64,000 nucleotides of DNA from Asaia bogorensis. Its GTDB lineage: Bacteria; Pseudomonadota; Alphaproteobacteria; Acetobacterales; Acetobacteraceae. Location of the stretch: positions 1 to 64,000 of the forward strand of contig NZ_UEGO01000036.1 of assembly GCF_900465345.1 (NCBI RefSeq), given 5' to 3'. The notes under the pieces were generated by a model, which saw nothing but the letters and a program-made list of their open reading frames with translations, made no database searches and was not told the origin of the DNA. Positions 35,473 through 44,400 of this stretch are shown piece after piece. Each line of letters begins with the position of its first letter. Position 1 is the first letter of the stretch. Position numbers and translations under genes: made by a program.

Positions 35473-36342
35473 ATGGGTGTGTCGCTTCTCGAAATGGAAA
35501 ATGCCCTTGGGGCGATAGGCCTGATCGACAGGTCGGCACCGGTCGTGCTGGGTGATCTGATCCTCAGTGGGGCGGAAGTTCCGGACGAGCTTGTGATGGG
35601 TGGCCGGCAATTGCTGGTGATTCATCGGCTTCTCGGTGGCGGCCGTGTCATCGATGCTGTCGGGAATGATCCTGCGCGGCTGGTTTTGACCGGTCGCTTC
35701 ATCGGTCCCCTGGCGACGCTGCGGGCGAGACGGGTTGAGGCCATGCGTGAAGCTTCACGAGCGCTTGCCTTCTCGGTTGCTGATTTGTCAGCCAGGGTCT
35801 GGATTGCCGAATTTACCTGGTCGTATCAGGCGCGGGGCACGATTTGCCCCTACAGGCTTGTGTTGGAGCGTGAGGCTTTGCCGCCTGTTATTTCCCTGAG
35901 TATTGGGGAAATGGCGGGGGCTGATCTGGGTAGCGGTTTGAGCACGATAGCGGGCCTGCTGGGGGAGATGTCGGAGGCAGGATGGGTTGGTACGACAATG
36001 CTGACCTCACTGACAGGCCAAATCATGCCGGTTGCGCAGGTTCTGGGCGCAGGTGGTGGGGTGGCCCGCGCGCAGGCTGCTTTGAGCAAGGCAAGCGCGC
36101 TTTGGCAGACGGCCATGTCTGTATCGCGGGTGCCAACGGCGGCAGTTTCGGTGACGGCGCCTCTTTCCGTTGCCGCTCGTGAACTGGGACAAGTCACGCA
36201 GGACGCTGGAGCGGCAATGGAAGCCGGTGCGGTGAATGGCGCAGGCGCTCTGTCCCTGCTTTCACAAAATGCCGGGGCGTCTGTTTTGGGTGTCGAGGCC
36301 GGCAGTTACGCGAACCGGGCACTGCGCACTCTGGCCGGTTGA
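35473..36342 (+). CDS. Mu gp43-like tail/DNA-circularisation protein
   Basis: 289 residues. The N-terminal half (PVVLGDLILSGAEVPDELVMGG, VIHRLLGGGRVIDAVGNDPARLVLTGRFIG, CPYRLVLERE) matches the protein that lies between the tape measure and the LysM-like gene in Mu-type and alphaproteobacterial myophages. The C-terminal half is Ala/Gly-rich and helical and may replace tape-associated segments. It is likely a baseplate-proximal tail component. Confidence 0.72.
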   Translation: MGVSLLEMENALGAIGLIDRSAPVVLGDLILSGAEVPDELVMGGRQLLVIHRLLGGGRVIDAVGNDPARLVLTGRFIGPLATLRARRVEAMREASRALAFSVADLSARVWIAEFTWSYQARGTICPYRLVLEREALPPVISLSIGEMAGADLGSGLSTIAGLLGEMSEAGWVGTTMLTSLTGQIMPVAQVLGAGGGVARAQAALSKASALWQTAMSVSRVPTAAVSVTAPLSVAARELGQVTQDAGAAMEAGAVNGAGALSLLSQNAGASVLGVEAGSYANRALRTLAG

Positions 36343-36394
36343 AATCATGGCGTTGGGTTTCGGCCTGTCATGAATATGAATCGGGAGAATTGCG

Positions 36395-36595
36395 ATGAAG
36401 ATACAGGTGACGTGCGACGATGTGTCGCTTTTCCATCTGGCGGTCCGCTATTTTGGTGATGCCTTGCAATGGTGGCGGATTGCCGCGTGCAACGGGATGA
36501 GCGACCCGGATCTGTCCGGCTTTGAGGTGCCGGTGCAGATCCTGCTGCCGGATGAGGCGTCAGTCGGGCAGACGGAAGGGTTGCCAGAGGTATGA
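36395..36595 (+). CDS. Small tail protein X (LysM-like)
   Basis: 66 residues. The pattern DDVSLFHLAVRYFGDALQWWRIAACNG ... QILLPD follows LysM/P2 gpX proteins that sit at the hub. Overlaps the hub gene by 4 bp (ATGA). Confidence 0.78.
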   Translation: MKIQVTCDDVSLFHLAVRYFGDALQWWRIAACNGMSDPDLSGFEVPVQILLPDEASVGQTEGLPEV

Positions 36596-37659
36596 CGGGC
36601 AGGATCCGAAGTTGGCAGGTTCGGCTTCTTGTCGATGGAACGAGCCTCGACGGCGTGCATGTTTGCGGTTTTCGACTACAATGCACGCGATATGAACGGT
36701 GCGACACGGCGCATATCGTTATCGCCGCGCAGGATGGATCTGCCCTGTTTTCCCGCCTTACCGGACGAAGCGGCTTTGACCGGCCGGATATCGAGTTGCA
36801 GGTGGTTGATCGCCTTGCGGGGGAGGCTGGATGGCGTAGCGTGTTTCACGGGGCGCTGGACGCCATAACGCGAGAGAATGATCCGGTATCGTTTCGTCTG
36901 GAGTGTCGGGACTATCTCTGTTTTTTGCTGGATACGCGTCTCACACGCTCATGGAGCAATCAGACGGCTATCGAGATTGTCCAGCAGGCTGCGCAGGCTG
37001 CCGGACTGGCGTTTCAGAGCGACCTGAACGGGAACGATATCGCTGGGGATTATTATTGCGGGCAGTTCTGGCAGCTGGAGCACAGACGTTTGTCCGCCAG
37101 TGCGCAGCATCGCTATCAAACGGCTTTCGATCTGGCTTTTTCGTTGGCGCGTGATCACGGCTATGAATGTCAGGCCCGTGGACGAGCAATCATCATCAAC
37201 CGTCCACCAGATGCCGATAGTGGTCAGCTTTTTGAACCAGACGGCATGACGATGCAGCATTTTCGTTATGATTTCGGTCTGAGTGGGGCGGTATCGGTCG
37301 GTGTGCGCTCGTGGGATTCGCGCCAGCGCGCGAGAAGCGAAATCTTTTATGATGGGCAGGAATTTTCCACAGAGCCCCCTGCATCGGGTGCAGCGCTTTA
37401 TACGTTTCGGGGGCCTGGCCTGCGCATGGACGATATCAAACGATTGGCGCAGGGGAAGCATCGTCGGATCGTCTCTCATGCCTGTGAAGCCAGGCTCTCC
37501 TTGCCAGCAATTGCGGGGCTGGAGCCGCGTCATTTCATGAAGCTGGGAGGTGAGATGATTGATCGACCAAGGACATTGTCGGTGGATGCGGTCGATCATT
37601 TTTTCGATCTCTCCCGGGGATATCGGCAGAAAGTCACGCTTCGGGACCGTATCTTCTGA
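36592..37659 (+). CDS. Phage tail hub / late control protein D
   Basis: 355 residues. The N-terminal barrel (LDGVHVCGFRLQCTRYERCD), the helical TAIEIVQQAAQAAGLAF part and YQTAFDLAFSLARDHGYECQARG region fit P2 gpD/Mu gp44 hub proteins, the gp27-like adaptor between tube and spike. The C-terminus (FMKLGGEMIDRPRTLSVDAVDHFFD, then YRQKVTLRD) is also typical. Overlaps X by 4 bp and is followed by the spike gene. Confidence 0.85.
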   Translation: MTGRIRSWQVRLLVDGTSLDGVHVCGFRLQCTRYERCDTAHIVIAAQDGSALFSRLTGRSGFDRPDIELQVVDRLAGEAGWRSVFHGALDAITRENDPVSFRLECRDYLCFLLDTRLTRSWSNQTAIEIVQQAAQAAGLAFQSDLNGNDIAGDYYCGQFWQLEHRRLSASAQHRYQTAFDLAFSLARDHGYECQARGRAIIINRPPDADSGQLFEPDGMTMQHFRYDFGLSGAVSVGVRSWDSRQRARSEIFYDGQEFSTEPPASGAALYTFRGPGLRMDDIKRLAQGKHRRIVSHACEARLSLPAIAGLEPRHFMKLGGEMIDRPRTLSVDAVDHFFDLSRGYRQKVTLRDRIF

Positions 37660-37666
37660 AGGGGTT

Positions 37667-38320
37667 ATGATGGATAATCCGGTATGGGCAGCAGCCCACC
37701 AGATGCGTGTAGCCCATGCGGTGCATGGGATCGTTTGCGCGGTGGACCCTGCCAGTCACGCGGTGAAGGTGCGTTTGCAGCCGGACGATGTTGAAACAGG
37801 CTGGCTGCCTGATGCAGCATTGACGCAAGTGGGTGACTTGCGTTTGTCCTGTCCCTGTGCGGTGGGCACCCAGGTTTTGCTCATGCCGATCGAGGGTGAT
37901 GGCGAGAATTTTGTCATTATATCGGTATTGTTCGATGTGGTGGCAGGGCCCGCGATCTCACCTCAGACGGGTAAGGTGGCGCAACCTGGAGAGTTGCTCG
38001 TACGTGCCGGGTGTGGCGCACCTTCAAAGGAGGGGCAGAGCCAATCCGGGGAGGGGGGCTGGTTCCATATCCGGCGCGAAGGGGTCTCCTTTGGGGTCGG
38101 CGACCTGCGCTGTGTCATTGGTCAATCGTCCATCGTACTATGTGCGGGGAAGGTTCAGATGAGTCTGGGGGCTGGCGGCCTGGAAATATCCGGCGCGGGT
38201 GTGAGGGTTTCTGGGGGTAATCTTTCTGTTTCAGGCGGTGATGTACGCACAGATTTGCATAGTCTCGACGCCCATGTGCATCCGTACGCCAATGGTATGA
38301 CAGGAAAGCCTGTCGGATGA
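37667..38320 (+). CDS. Baseplate spike protein V
   Basis: 217 residues from ATG 37667, with a second ATG at 37670 better spaced from AAGGGG. An OB fold (VHGIVCAVDPASHAVKVRL, GWLPDAAL) is followed by a beta-helix-like stretch (GGLEISGAGVRVSGGNLSVSGGDV). The tip ends LDAHVHPYANG: the HxH there matches the metal-binding apex of P2 gpV and Mu gp45 spikes. The spike pierces the outer membrane of a target cell. It overlaps W by 4 bp. Confidence 0.87.
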   Translation: MMDNPVWAAAHQMRVAHAVHGIVCAVDPASHAVKVRLQPDDVETGWLPDAALTQVGDLRLSCPCAVGTQVLLMPIEGDGENFVIISVLFDVVAGPAISPQTGKVAQPGELLVRAGCGAPSKEGQSQSGEGGWFHIRREGVSFGVGDLRCVIGQSSIVLCAGKVQMSLGAGGLEISGAGVRVSGGNLSVSGGDVRTDLHSLDAHVHPYANGMTGKPVG

Positions 38321-38691
38321 GTGATTTTTATCATGTGTTTGGCGAGGATCTGCAGTGCGACTCTGCGGGCGGCCTTTGCGAGGCCTCGGGAGACATGCTG
38401 ACACGACAATCCATATTGCGCCGGCTGTGTACAAACCCCGGTGCCTATCTCTGGCATGTCGATTATGGGGCTGGCCTGCCTGCCCGCATTGGTATGCCTA
38501 TTGCCGAGGTTGAAACCCGGGGGCTGATTACAAGTCAGCTCGGCCTTGAAGCTGGTGTCGATCAGACCCAGCCTGTGACAGTCGAACTGCAGGCCAAGGC
38601 GCCGGGTACTTATCTGTGCACGATCACCTATAGCGGGCTCGATGGATCAGACCGGCAGACATTCACATTCAATCAGGATGGCACGATCTGA
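38317..38691 (+). CDS. Baseplate wedge protein W (gp25-like)
   Basis: 124 residues. The gp25-like lysozyme-related fold is suggested by LTRQSILRRLCTNPGAYLWHVDYGAGL (about 28-54) and the later ITSQLGLEAGVDQTQP stretch. It initiates sheath assembly at the baseplate. Overlaps the spike gene by 4 bp (ATGA). Confidence 0.83.
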   Translation: MSDFYHVFGEDLQCDSAGGLCEASGDMLTRQSILRRLCTNPGAYLWHVDYGAGLPARIGMPIAEVETRGLITSQLGLEAGVDQTQPVTVELQAKAPGTYLCTITYSGLDGSDRQTFTFNQDGTI

Positions 38692-38730
38692 GCCTGGCTC
38701 GGCTCGCGCCGGCACGGAATCAGGAAGCTC

Positions 38731-39873
38731 ATGGCGTTTTCTCTGCGTTCTTTCTCATCCCTTGTTCAGACGGCCATCGTCACGGCGCAGGCGAGTTGCT
38801 CCGGAAAACTGACACTTGATATCGGCACACCAGGGCGTGCGCTTGTCGAGAGCGTTTCGGGACTTGGGCTCTGGCTGCAATACCTGCTGATGCAGGTGCT
38901 GTGTCGGACACGGCTTGCGACATCCAGTGGCGTTGATTGCGACAGCTTCGTCGGGGACTTTGGCATGACACGACTGCCTGGCGTGAAGGCGCTGGGGTCC
39001 GTCACCATGACCTGCTTTTCCTTTCAGGATATCTCGGCTGTGGTGCGGCCGGGCGTCACGGTAAGGACAGCGGCGGCTGTGACGTTTCAGGTTATCGCCG
39101 ATACGACCCACGAACGTTGGTCGAGTGCGACGCGGGGGTATGTCCGCCCGACTGGCGTAGCCTCGCTTACCTTGCCCGTGGAGGCTCTTCTGGAGGGCGT
39201 TCAGGGTAACGTTGCCACAGGTGCCATATCACTTATGGGCACGTCGGTTGCCGGAATTGATATTGTCACCAATGAAGCCGCTTTTGCCAATGGGGCAGAT
39301 CAGGAGAGCGACGCCCAGCTGCGGCAGCGCTTCCCGCTCTGGCTTGCCGCCAAGGCGAGCGCCTCACGCGCTGCGGTGGAAAGCGCCCTAGCCGAAACCC
39401 AGAATAATCTGGACTACGCGATTTTTGATGGTGCGGCGCCGGATGGAACGACGCGTCAGGGGTATTTCACGGTTGTTGTCGACGATGGGAGTGATGCCGT
39501 GCCTGATCAGGTGCTGCGTCGTGTGTATGCTCAGGTTGATGCCTGCAAGGCCCTTGGTGTTGGCTTTGCCGTCCAGCGACCCGTCATGTTTTCTGTCTCG
39601 GTTTCGATGGTTGTGAGCATAACTCTCGGCGCTGATGCCGATACGGTGCAGCGTACTCTGCTCGAGGCCATCAGCGCTGATATCCGGGCGTCACGTATCG
39701 GGGGCGGCTACGCCTATAGTCGGCTTGGCTATGTGGCCTATGCGGCGGCGGGTGATGCGGTGCTGTCGATATCGCAGATACGCCTGAATAACGCGCAGGA
39801 AGATATTGTGGGGGAAGCCAGTCAATCGCTTTTCCCAGGCACGATCTCCGTACAGATCGTTCAGGAGGGGTAA
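38731..39873 (+). CDS. Baseplate protein J
   Basis: 380 residues. The family core VTNEAAFANGADQESDAQLRQRFPLWLA (about 173-200) and the region GYFTVVVDDGSDAVPDQVLRRVYAQVDA are characteristic of P2 gpJ/Mu gp47 wedge proteins. The C-terminal LGYVAYAAAGDAVLSISQI also fits. It builds the baseplate wedge. The stop overlaps the next start by 1 bp (TAATG). Confidence 0.87.
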   Translation: MAFSLRSFSSLVQTAIVTAQASCSGKLTLDIGTPGRALVESVSGLGLWLQYLLMQVLCRTRLATSSGVDCDSFVGDFGMTRLPGVKALGSVTMTCFSFQDISAVVRPGVTVRTAAAVTFQVIADTTHERWSSATRGYVRPTGVASLTLPVEALLEGVQGNVATGAISLMGTSVAGIDIVTNEAAFANGADQESDAQLRQRFPLWLAAKASASRAAVESALAETQNNLDYAIFDGAAPDGTTRQGYFTVVVDDGSDAVPDQVLRRVYAQVDACKALGVGFAVQRPVMFSVSVSMVVSITLGADADTVQRTLLEAISADIRASRIGGGYAYSRLGYVAYAAAGDAVLSISQIRLNNAQEDIVGEASQSLFPGTISVQIVQEG

Positions 39874-41108
39874 TGCCGAAATTCAACAGTTATTTTCCAA
39901 TCCCCTCTATCGGTGGGGCGGAAGTTCTTGTCGTTGCGACATCAGATGGTGTCGAGACGCTCAATGCCACAGCAAGCCAGATTGCCGGCGCACCAGCCGA
40001 CTCACCGGCCAGCGGTGAATTCTTTGCCGAGGAGGGTGCCAAGGTCAGTCGCTATGGCGACCGGTTCTTGATCGGCGCTGCCGCCGATTATCCGGCGCTC
40101 AATACGCGTGACGTAGACCGACAGGACTGGCTTTCAGCGTTGATGGCGACGACGTCCATCGGGCCCTGGGCGCTGGAAAATGCCCAGGCGGCATGCCTTG
40201 CCCGGTTTGGCAACAGTGCCTTTGTTGCAGGATCACGTACGTCCGATGCACTCAAGTCACGCGACAAGCTGGGTCATGTTCCCAGTTCGATCGGGATGGC
40301 AGCCTGGGGGATCGCTGATGATACAACGAGCCCGACCCAGACCACAGCCTATGCTTATTACGGTGAGGCCTGGCGTATGCCGGGCGTCAATTACCAGCCG
40401 AGCTTTGTCATGGAGCTTGAGGCCGTCAATCTGGGCGGACCAGCTTACGGTGTGTCGACACCCTATCATCCGAATTGCGGTGGCGGCACCTACGCCATAC
40501 AGATCGGTGCCGGTGGAGGGCAGACCGAAGGAACGGCTGATTGTGAGGCCGGGATTGTGTTCGTCAATAATCCTGATTCCTGGAAAACCGGTATTCTGTT
40601 CAGCAACACGTCGCTTGCCGGAACGAATGGTAATGACGGTGGCTATGGAAACGCTGTCTCGATGGCGTGTAACCAGGGCATTGAGTGGCGCACACCAGAG
40701 ACGCGGGAACATGTGCAGGGGCTGGATGCCGGGGCCATGCTCTTTTCGACCGTAACGCGCACCGCAAACGGCCAGCGTGTGCAGTTTTCGGATGATGGTG
40801 TGCTTGTGACCAATATGGCGGGGCAACTGCTCTTCTCGGTATCGCCCAATCCGTCGCCTACCAATACGCTCAATATACAGGCCGGCAGCGGTCTCGCTGC
40901 TGCGGGACTATATGTGCAGAAGGGTGATGGTGGATCGCCTAATCTTGGTCTGTATCCTGCTGCGGGTGGGGAAATACAGATGTCATCGCCCGTCGCCAGC
41001 CCGGGAGCTGCGGTACCTGCGAAGGCAGAAGGTGGTTTTCTGCATCTGAACGTGAACGGCACGGATTATCGCGTCCCGCTATTCAGTGTTGAGCAGGTGG
41101 GTGGCTGA
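39873..41108 (+). CDS. Tail spike or fibre-like protein inserted between J and I
   Basis: 411 residues. In P2 and Mu, J is followed directly by I; here a large beta-rich protein sits between them. The N-terminus (FNSYFPIPSIGGAEVLVVATSDG) looks like a particle-attachment part; the central portion (MPGVNYQPSFVMELEAVNLGGP, GIVFVNNPDSWKTGILFSN) and an end with DGVLVTNMAGQLLF resemble phage receptor-binding spikes. Coupled to J by TAATG and to I by TGATG, so made at similar levels. Host-recognition role is inferred. Confidence 0.65.
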   Translation: MPKFNSYFPIPSIGGAEVLVVATSDGVETLNATASQIAGAPADSPASGEFFAEEGAKVSRYGDRFLIGAAADYPALNTRDVDRQDWLSALMATTSIGPWALENAQAACLARFGNSAFVAGSRTSDALKSRDKLGHVPSSIGMAAWGIADDTTSPTQTTAYAYYGEAWRMPGVNYQPSFVMELEAVNLGGPAYGVSTPYHPNCGGGTYAIQIGAGGGQTEGTADCEAGIVFVNNPDSWKTGILFSNTSLAGTNGNDGGYGNAVSMACNQGIEWRTPETREHVQGLDAGAMLFSTVTRTANGQRVQFSDDGVLVTNMAGQLLFSVSPNPSPTNTLNIQAGSGLAAAGLYVQKGDGGSPNLGLYPAAGGEIQMSSPVASPGAAVPAKAEGGFLHLNVNGTDYRVPLFSVEQVGG

Positions 41109-41767
41109 TGGCACTTCTGCGAGACCGGGATATGGATGGGCTTCGGGCAACTGACCGGAAGCTTTTGTATGACACGGGTATAGCACCCGGTACGGCGCGC
41201 GATTTCGCTCGCCGTATGCGCCTTCTGCTCCCGCAGGGATGGTTTCCAGCCTATCGGGGTGATGAGTTGGAAGAAGCGCCAGTGTTGCAGTCGCTCCTGA
41301 CCGGGTTCGGGGCGGTACTGGCCTATATATGGCAGCTGATGGGGGTTGTGCGAGCCCAGACGCGCCTTGGGACGACGAGTGGTGCCTTTCTGGATATGGC
41401 ACTTATTGATTATTTCGGATCCGGAAAAACTGCGCGCCTGCCCCTGGAAAAGGACAGCCATCTGCGCCGACGCATTGCTGCAGATCTGGTAGCGCCACGC
41501 AACACGCGACAGGCTGTGTCAGAGGCCGTGCGTCAAATCGCTGGTGCCGCCCCCCGGATTATCGAGACGGGGACTGTGCGCGATTGCGGTGCATGGTGTC
41601 ATCTGGGTGGTTATGGCGCTGTGCGCAGCCGGTATGGGACGCGACATGGCGGTCAGTTTGTCATCGAGGTTTTTCCGAAACTGCCGGTTCAGCAATTCGA
41701 ACTATACGCCGCCATCAAGGCGGTAAAGGCGTGCGGCGTGATCGCATGGGTAAGGATGGAAGCTTAA
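41108..41767 (+). CDS. Tail protein I
   Basis: 219 residues. The LDMALIDYFGSGKTARLPLEKDSHLRRRIAADLV part (about 95-128) and position behind J match the gpI/Mu gp48 family that links baseplate to fibres. The stop overlaps the fibre start by 1 bp (TAATG). Confidence 0.78.
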   Translation: MALLRDRDMDGLRATDRKLLYDTGIAPGTARDFARRMRLLLPQGWFPAYRGDELEEAPVLQSLLTGFGAVLAYIWQLMGVVRAQTRLGTTSGAFLDMALIDYFGSGKTARLPLEKDSHLRRRIAADLVAPRNTRQAVSEAVRQIAGAAPRIIETGTVRDCGAWCHLGGYGAVRSRYGTRHGGQFVIEVFPKLPVQQFELYAAIKAVKACGVIAWVRMEA

Positions 41768-43023
41768 TGGATCGTCCAATCATCTATTCAGGCGCCGTGC
41801 CCTTTGATACGGATCTCCTGCGTCTTGGCCGCTACGCGAAGGAAGGTGTGGGACGACTTGCAGAGATCCTGCTGGGTAGCCAGACGGTTATGGCGTCGGG
41901 TCTTGCTTGTGTGGTCTCATCATCAGATCTGTCGGTCTCTGTCGGGCCGGGAACGATCATTGCGCCCTATGCGCTGGATGGCTCCCATATCGGAAGTGTT
42001 TCTGCGGGGCTCGCAGCGGCGCCCGCGATTGTTCCGAGCCTGTTTTACAACGACGAAGTCCAGCATATTCCTGTTTCTTTGACTGGTGCTACGTTAACGC
42101 TCTTTGCGATCTGCAGCGAGCAGGATGACAGTCCGGATGTTCTGCCTTTCTATAATGCCGATCAGCCGGACCAGACCATGGCGGGGCCTGATAACCGCGG
42201 TAAGGCGCTGCCTACGCGCAGGACGGGGCGCATCGCGTTTGTCATGGCTTCCGATCCGCCAGCCGTCGCCGGTGCTGTGGTTGTGCCCCTCTATGAGGTG
42301 ACAATTCCTGCGGGCGCACAAACCCTGTCGGGGGTTGTGGCACAGCCGGGGTCAGCGTTCATGCCGCATTTGACCCAGTTTGCGACGAGGGATTTTGCCC
42401 AACAGGTCAGTCAGCCTTACGCTGTTTGCGCGACGAGCGGTCTTTTGACCATTCCGGACTGGGCCAAACATGTCGAACTGCGGCTTATTGGCGCGGGCGG
42501 CGGCGGTGCGTCTTGCAGTGTTATCTCTCCTGATGCCGGGGCTTTTTCGGGAGCGGGTGGTGGTGCCGGGGGCGATGCATGGGGGATCTATGCGCTCGAT
42601 CCGGCGCGCGACAGCACATTGTCGGTCACGATCGGTCTGGGTGGCGGTCCGGATCAGAAAGGTGGGCCGAGCTACGTAACCTATGGCGGCCAGCCCCTTC
42701 TCTCTGCCGATGGGGGAGAAGCTGGATATTTTTCTGCCGCACGGAATTCCTGCGGCGGCAGCGGCGGGGGTGCTGCTGGCGGGATTCTGTGGAACCAGAA
42801 TGGTGGCGCAGGGAGTGACGGGCAGTTCGGCAATCTGGTTTTCGCCGGGAACGGTGCCGATGGACCATGGGGCGGTGGTGGCAAGGCAGGGGCGTTGCTC
42901 GGTCTGACTGCCACCAAATACGGGGCAGGTGGCGGAGGCGCCTATATGGCCCGCCAGGCGGGAGAGGTGACAGCCGGTGGGCGGGGCTTTCAGGGGTGCC
43001 TGATCTATCGGTTTCTCTATTGA
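41767..43023 (+). CDS. Glycine-rich tail fibre/adhesin
   Basis: 418 residues from ATG 41767. The N-terminal 130 residues (DRPIIYSGAVPFDTDLLRLGRYAKEG, ISVGPGTII-like SVGPGTIIAPYAL) are an attachment domain common to fibre proteins. Residues about 235-418 are dense in Gly runs (GAGGGG, SGAGGGAGGD, GGSGGGAAGG, WGGGGKAG, GAGGGGAY) separated by short variable loops. This resembles polyglycine-II sandwich adhesins at fibre tips, where loops between Gly strands set receptor choice. It is the last gene of the cassette and no chaperone gene follows. Confidence 0.8.
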   Translation: MDRPIIYSGAVPFDTDLLRLGRYAKEGVGRLAEILLGSQTVMASGLACVVSSSDLSVSVGPGTIIAPYALDGSHIGSVSAGLAAAPAIVPSLFYNDEVQHIPVSLTGATLTLFAICSEQDDSPDVLPFYNADQPDQTMAGPDNRGKALPTRRTGRIAFVMASDPPAVAGAVVVPLYEVTIPAGAQTLSGVVAQPGSAFMPHLTQFATRDFAQQVSQPYAVCATSGLLTIPDWAKHVELRLIGAGGGGASCSVISPDAGAFSGAGGGAGGDAWGIYALDPARDSTLSVTIGLGGGPDQKGGPSYVTYGGQPLLSADGGEAGYFSAARNSCGGSGGGAAGGILWNQNGGAGSDGQFGNLVFAGNGADGPWGGGGKAGALLGLTATKYGAGGGGAYMARQAGEVTAGGRGFQGCLIYRFLY

Positions 43024-43059
43024 GGCAGCTGAAGATGATTCGCGCATATCTTCAGTGCC
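43024..43059. terminator. Hairpin at the right edge of the phage cassette
   Basis: Stem GGCA(G)CTGAAGAT / ATCTTCAGTGCC, 12 bp with one bulged G and an 11-nt loop. It fills the gap between the convergent fibre and cytochrome genes, so it may stop transcription from both sides. Confidence 0.6.
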
Positions 43060-43065
43060 GGAATA

Positions 43066-44400
43066 TCAGTTCAGTGGATTGGACGCCGTGTTCCTGATCC
43101 ACTCGGCGTTGTGGGCCCGGAAAGAGCGGACATCGTCTGCCGAGACGGCGCTACCCGTGTTGCCCCAGCTATGGCGTATGAATGTCACGACATCAGCAAT
43201 ATCCTGATCGGTCAGAACGTGACCAAATCCCGGCATGGTCAGTGATGATTGCGCCTTGGCGGTGGCGGGTACGCTTGCGCCACGCAGGACGATCAGAATG
43301 AGTGATCCGGGATCCTTGTCCATAAGGGTAGGATTACCTGCCAGGGGCGGGAAGGCTGGTGCGTAGCCATGTCCATCAGTGCGATGACAGGCGGCGCACC
43401 GATCGACATAGACCTGTGCGCCATGATCTGGCAGATGCCCCTCATGCAGCGCATTGGCCACGGTCACGTCGGCCCGCCATGGCGCCTCTTTCTTGCGCGC
43501 TGGGAGTTCGGTCTTGAGATAGCGTGCAATGGCGTGGAGATCGGCATCGCTCAGATGTTGTGTGCCATGCACGATGGCTTCGCTCATGCCACCAAATGCC
43601 GATCCATGCTGGTTTCGACCGGTGGCAAGGAAGGCCACAATGTCATCCTCGCTCCATCGCCCCAGGCCTGTTCTGTCATCCTGTCGGAGATTGACCGGTG
43701 TCCAGCCATCCACGGCGCCGCCACCTGCCAGATAGGTGGCACCCTGATCGCTTGAGAGCGCTTTTTCCTGCATGGTCAGGGCACGGGGTGTGTGGCATGC
43801 CCCGCAATGACCGGGCCCTTCCACCAGATAGGCCCCGCGCGCGATCTCAGCGGAGGCGAAGGAGCGGTTGGCATTGGCCATCGCAGCTTTGGGTGTGGGC
43901 GCAAAGGCCCAGCGCCATAGCGTCATGGGCCAGCGCATTGAAAGAGGCCAGGGTATGGTATTTGCTGGCGGGGCTTTGGCGAGTGGCGCGACACCCTCGC
44001 GGAAATAGATCCACAGTGCATGGATATCGGCATCGGTCATGCGCGCGTAGGACGGGAACGGCATGGCCGGATAAAGGGGTTTGCCGTTTTTACCTATGCC
44101 CTGACGGAGTGCCTTGGTGAAGTCGGCTTCGGTGTAGGTGCCGATCCCATGCTTGGCATCGGGCGTGATATTGGGCGCATAGAGTGTGCCGATAGGCAGG
44201 ACGAACGGATTGCCACCCGCATAGGGGGCTGACGGATCATGGGTGTGACAGGCCGAGCAATCGGCCGCCTCGGCCACGTAACGTCCCTGATCGATCAGGC
44301 CGCGGTGATTGGTAGTCTGGGCATGACCCATCGGCGGGACCGCGAGTGTGCCGATGAGAGTAAAGCCCGTGGCGAGCAGGAGAGACAGGCGCTTCATCAT
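43066..44400 (-). CDS. Triheme cytochrome c subunit of membrane-bound dehydrogenase
   Basis: 444 residues from ATG 44400 (MMKRLSLLLATGFTLIGTLAV, a signal peptide); the frame further upstream is inside the flavoprotein gene. Three CxxCH heme sites: CSACH (Cys48, Cys51, His52), CGACH and CAACH. This is the electron-transfer subunit that passes electrons from the FAD subunit to ubiquinone at the periplasmic face, as in gluconate, 2-ketogluconate, sorbitol and fructose dehydrogenases of acetic acid bacteria. The gene overlaps the flavoprotein gene by 4 bp. Confidence 0.93.
   Translation of the reverse strand: MMKRLSLLLATGFTLIGTLAVPPMGHAQTTNHRGLIDQGRYVAEAADCSACHTHDPSAPYAGGNPFVLPIGTLYAPNITPDAKHGIGTYTEADFTKALRQGIGKNGKPLYPAMPFPSYARMTDADIHALWIYFREGVAPLAKAPPANTIPWPLSMRWPMTLWRWAFAPTPKAAMANANRSFASAEIARGAYLVEGPGHCGACHTPRALTMQEKALSSDQGATYLAGGGAVDGWTPVNLRQDDRTGLGRWSEDDIVAFLATGRNQHGSAFGGMSEAIVHGTQHLSDADLHAIARYLKTELPARKKEAPWRADVTVANALHEGHLPDHGAQVYVDRCAACHRTDGHGYAPAFPPLAGNPTLMDKDPGSLILIVLRGASVPATAKAQSSLTMPGFGHVLTDQDIADVVTFIRHSWGNTGSAVSADDVRSFRAHNAEWIRNTASNPLN

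Larger units (their letters stand above)
22802..43023 (+). mobile_element. Domesticated contractile-tailed phage cassette (possible GTA-like element)
   Basis: Order: XRE regulator, short early genes, small and large terminase, portal, scaffold-like, major capsid, neck genes, sheath, tube, chaperone with frameshift, tape-measure slot, gp43-like, LysM-like X, hub D, spike V, gp25-like W, J, tail spike-like, I, glycine-rich fibre. No integrase, excisionase, replication gene, capsid protease, holin, endolysin or spanin is seen, and no flanking direct repeats were found by eye. Reading frames of all structural genes are intact. The left edge is uncertain (about 22800-23320); the right edge is sharp at 43023, 42 bp from a host cytochrome gene. 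Confidence 0.8.

Noticed and set aside
22333-43065. Attachment-site direct repeats flanking the phage cassette
   Set aside because: None seen by eye; a computed search of both flanks would be needed to exclude short repeats.
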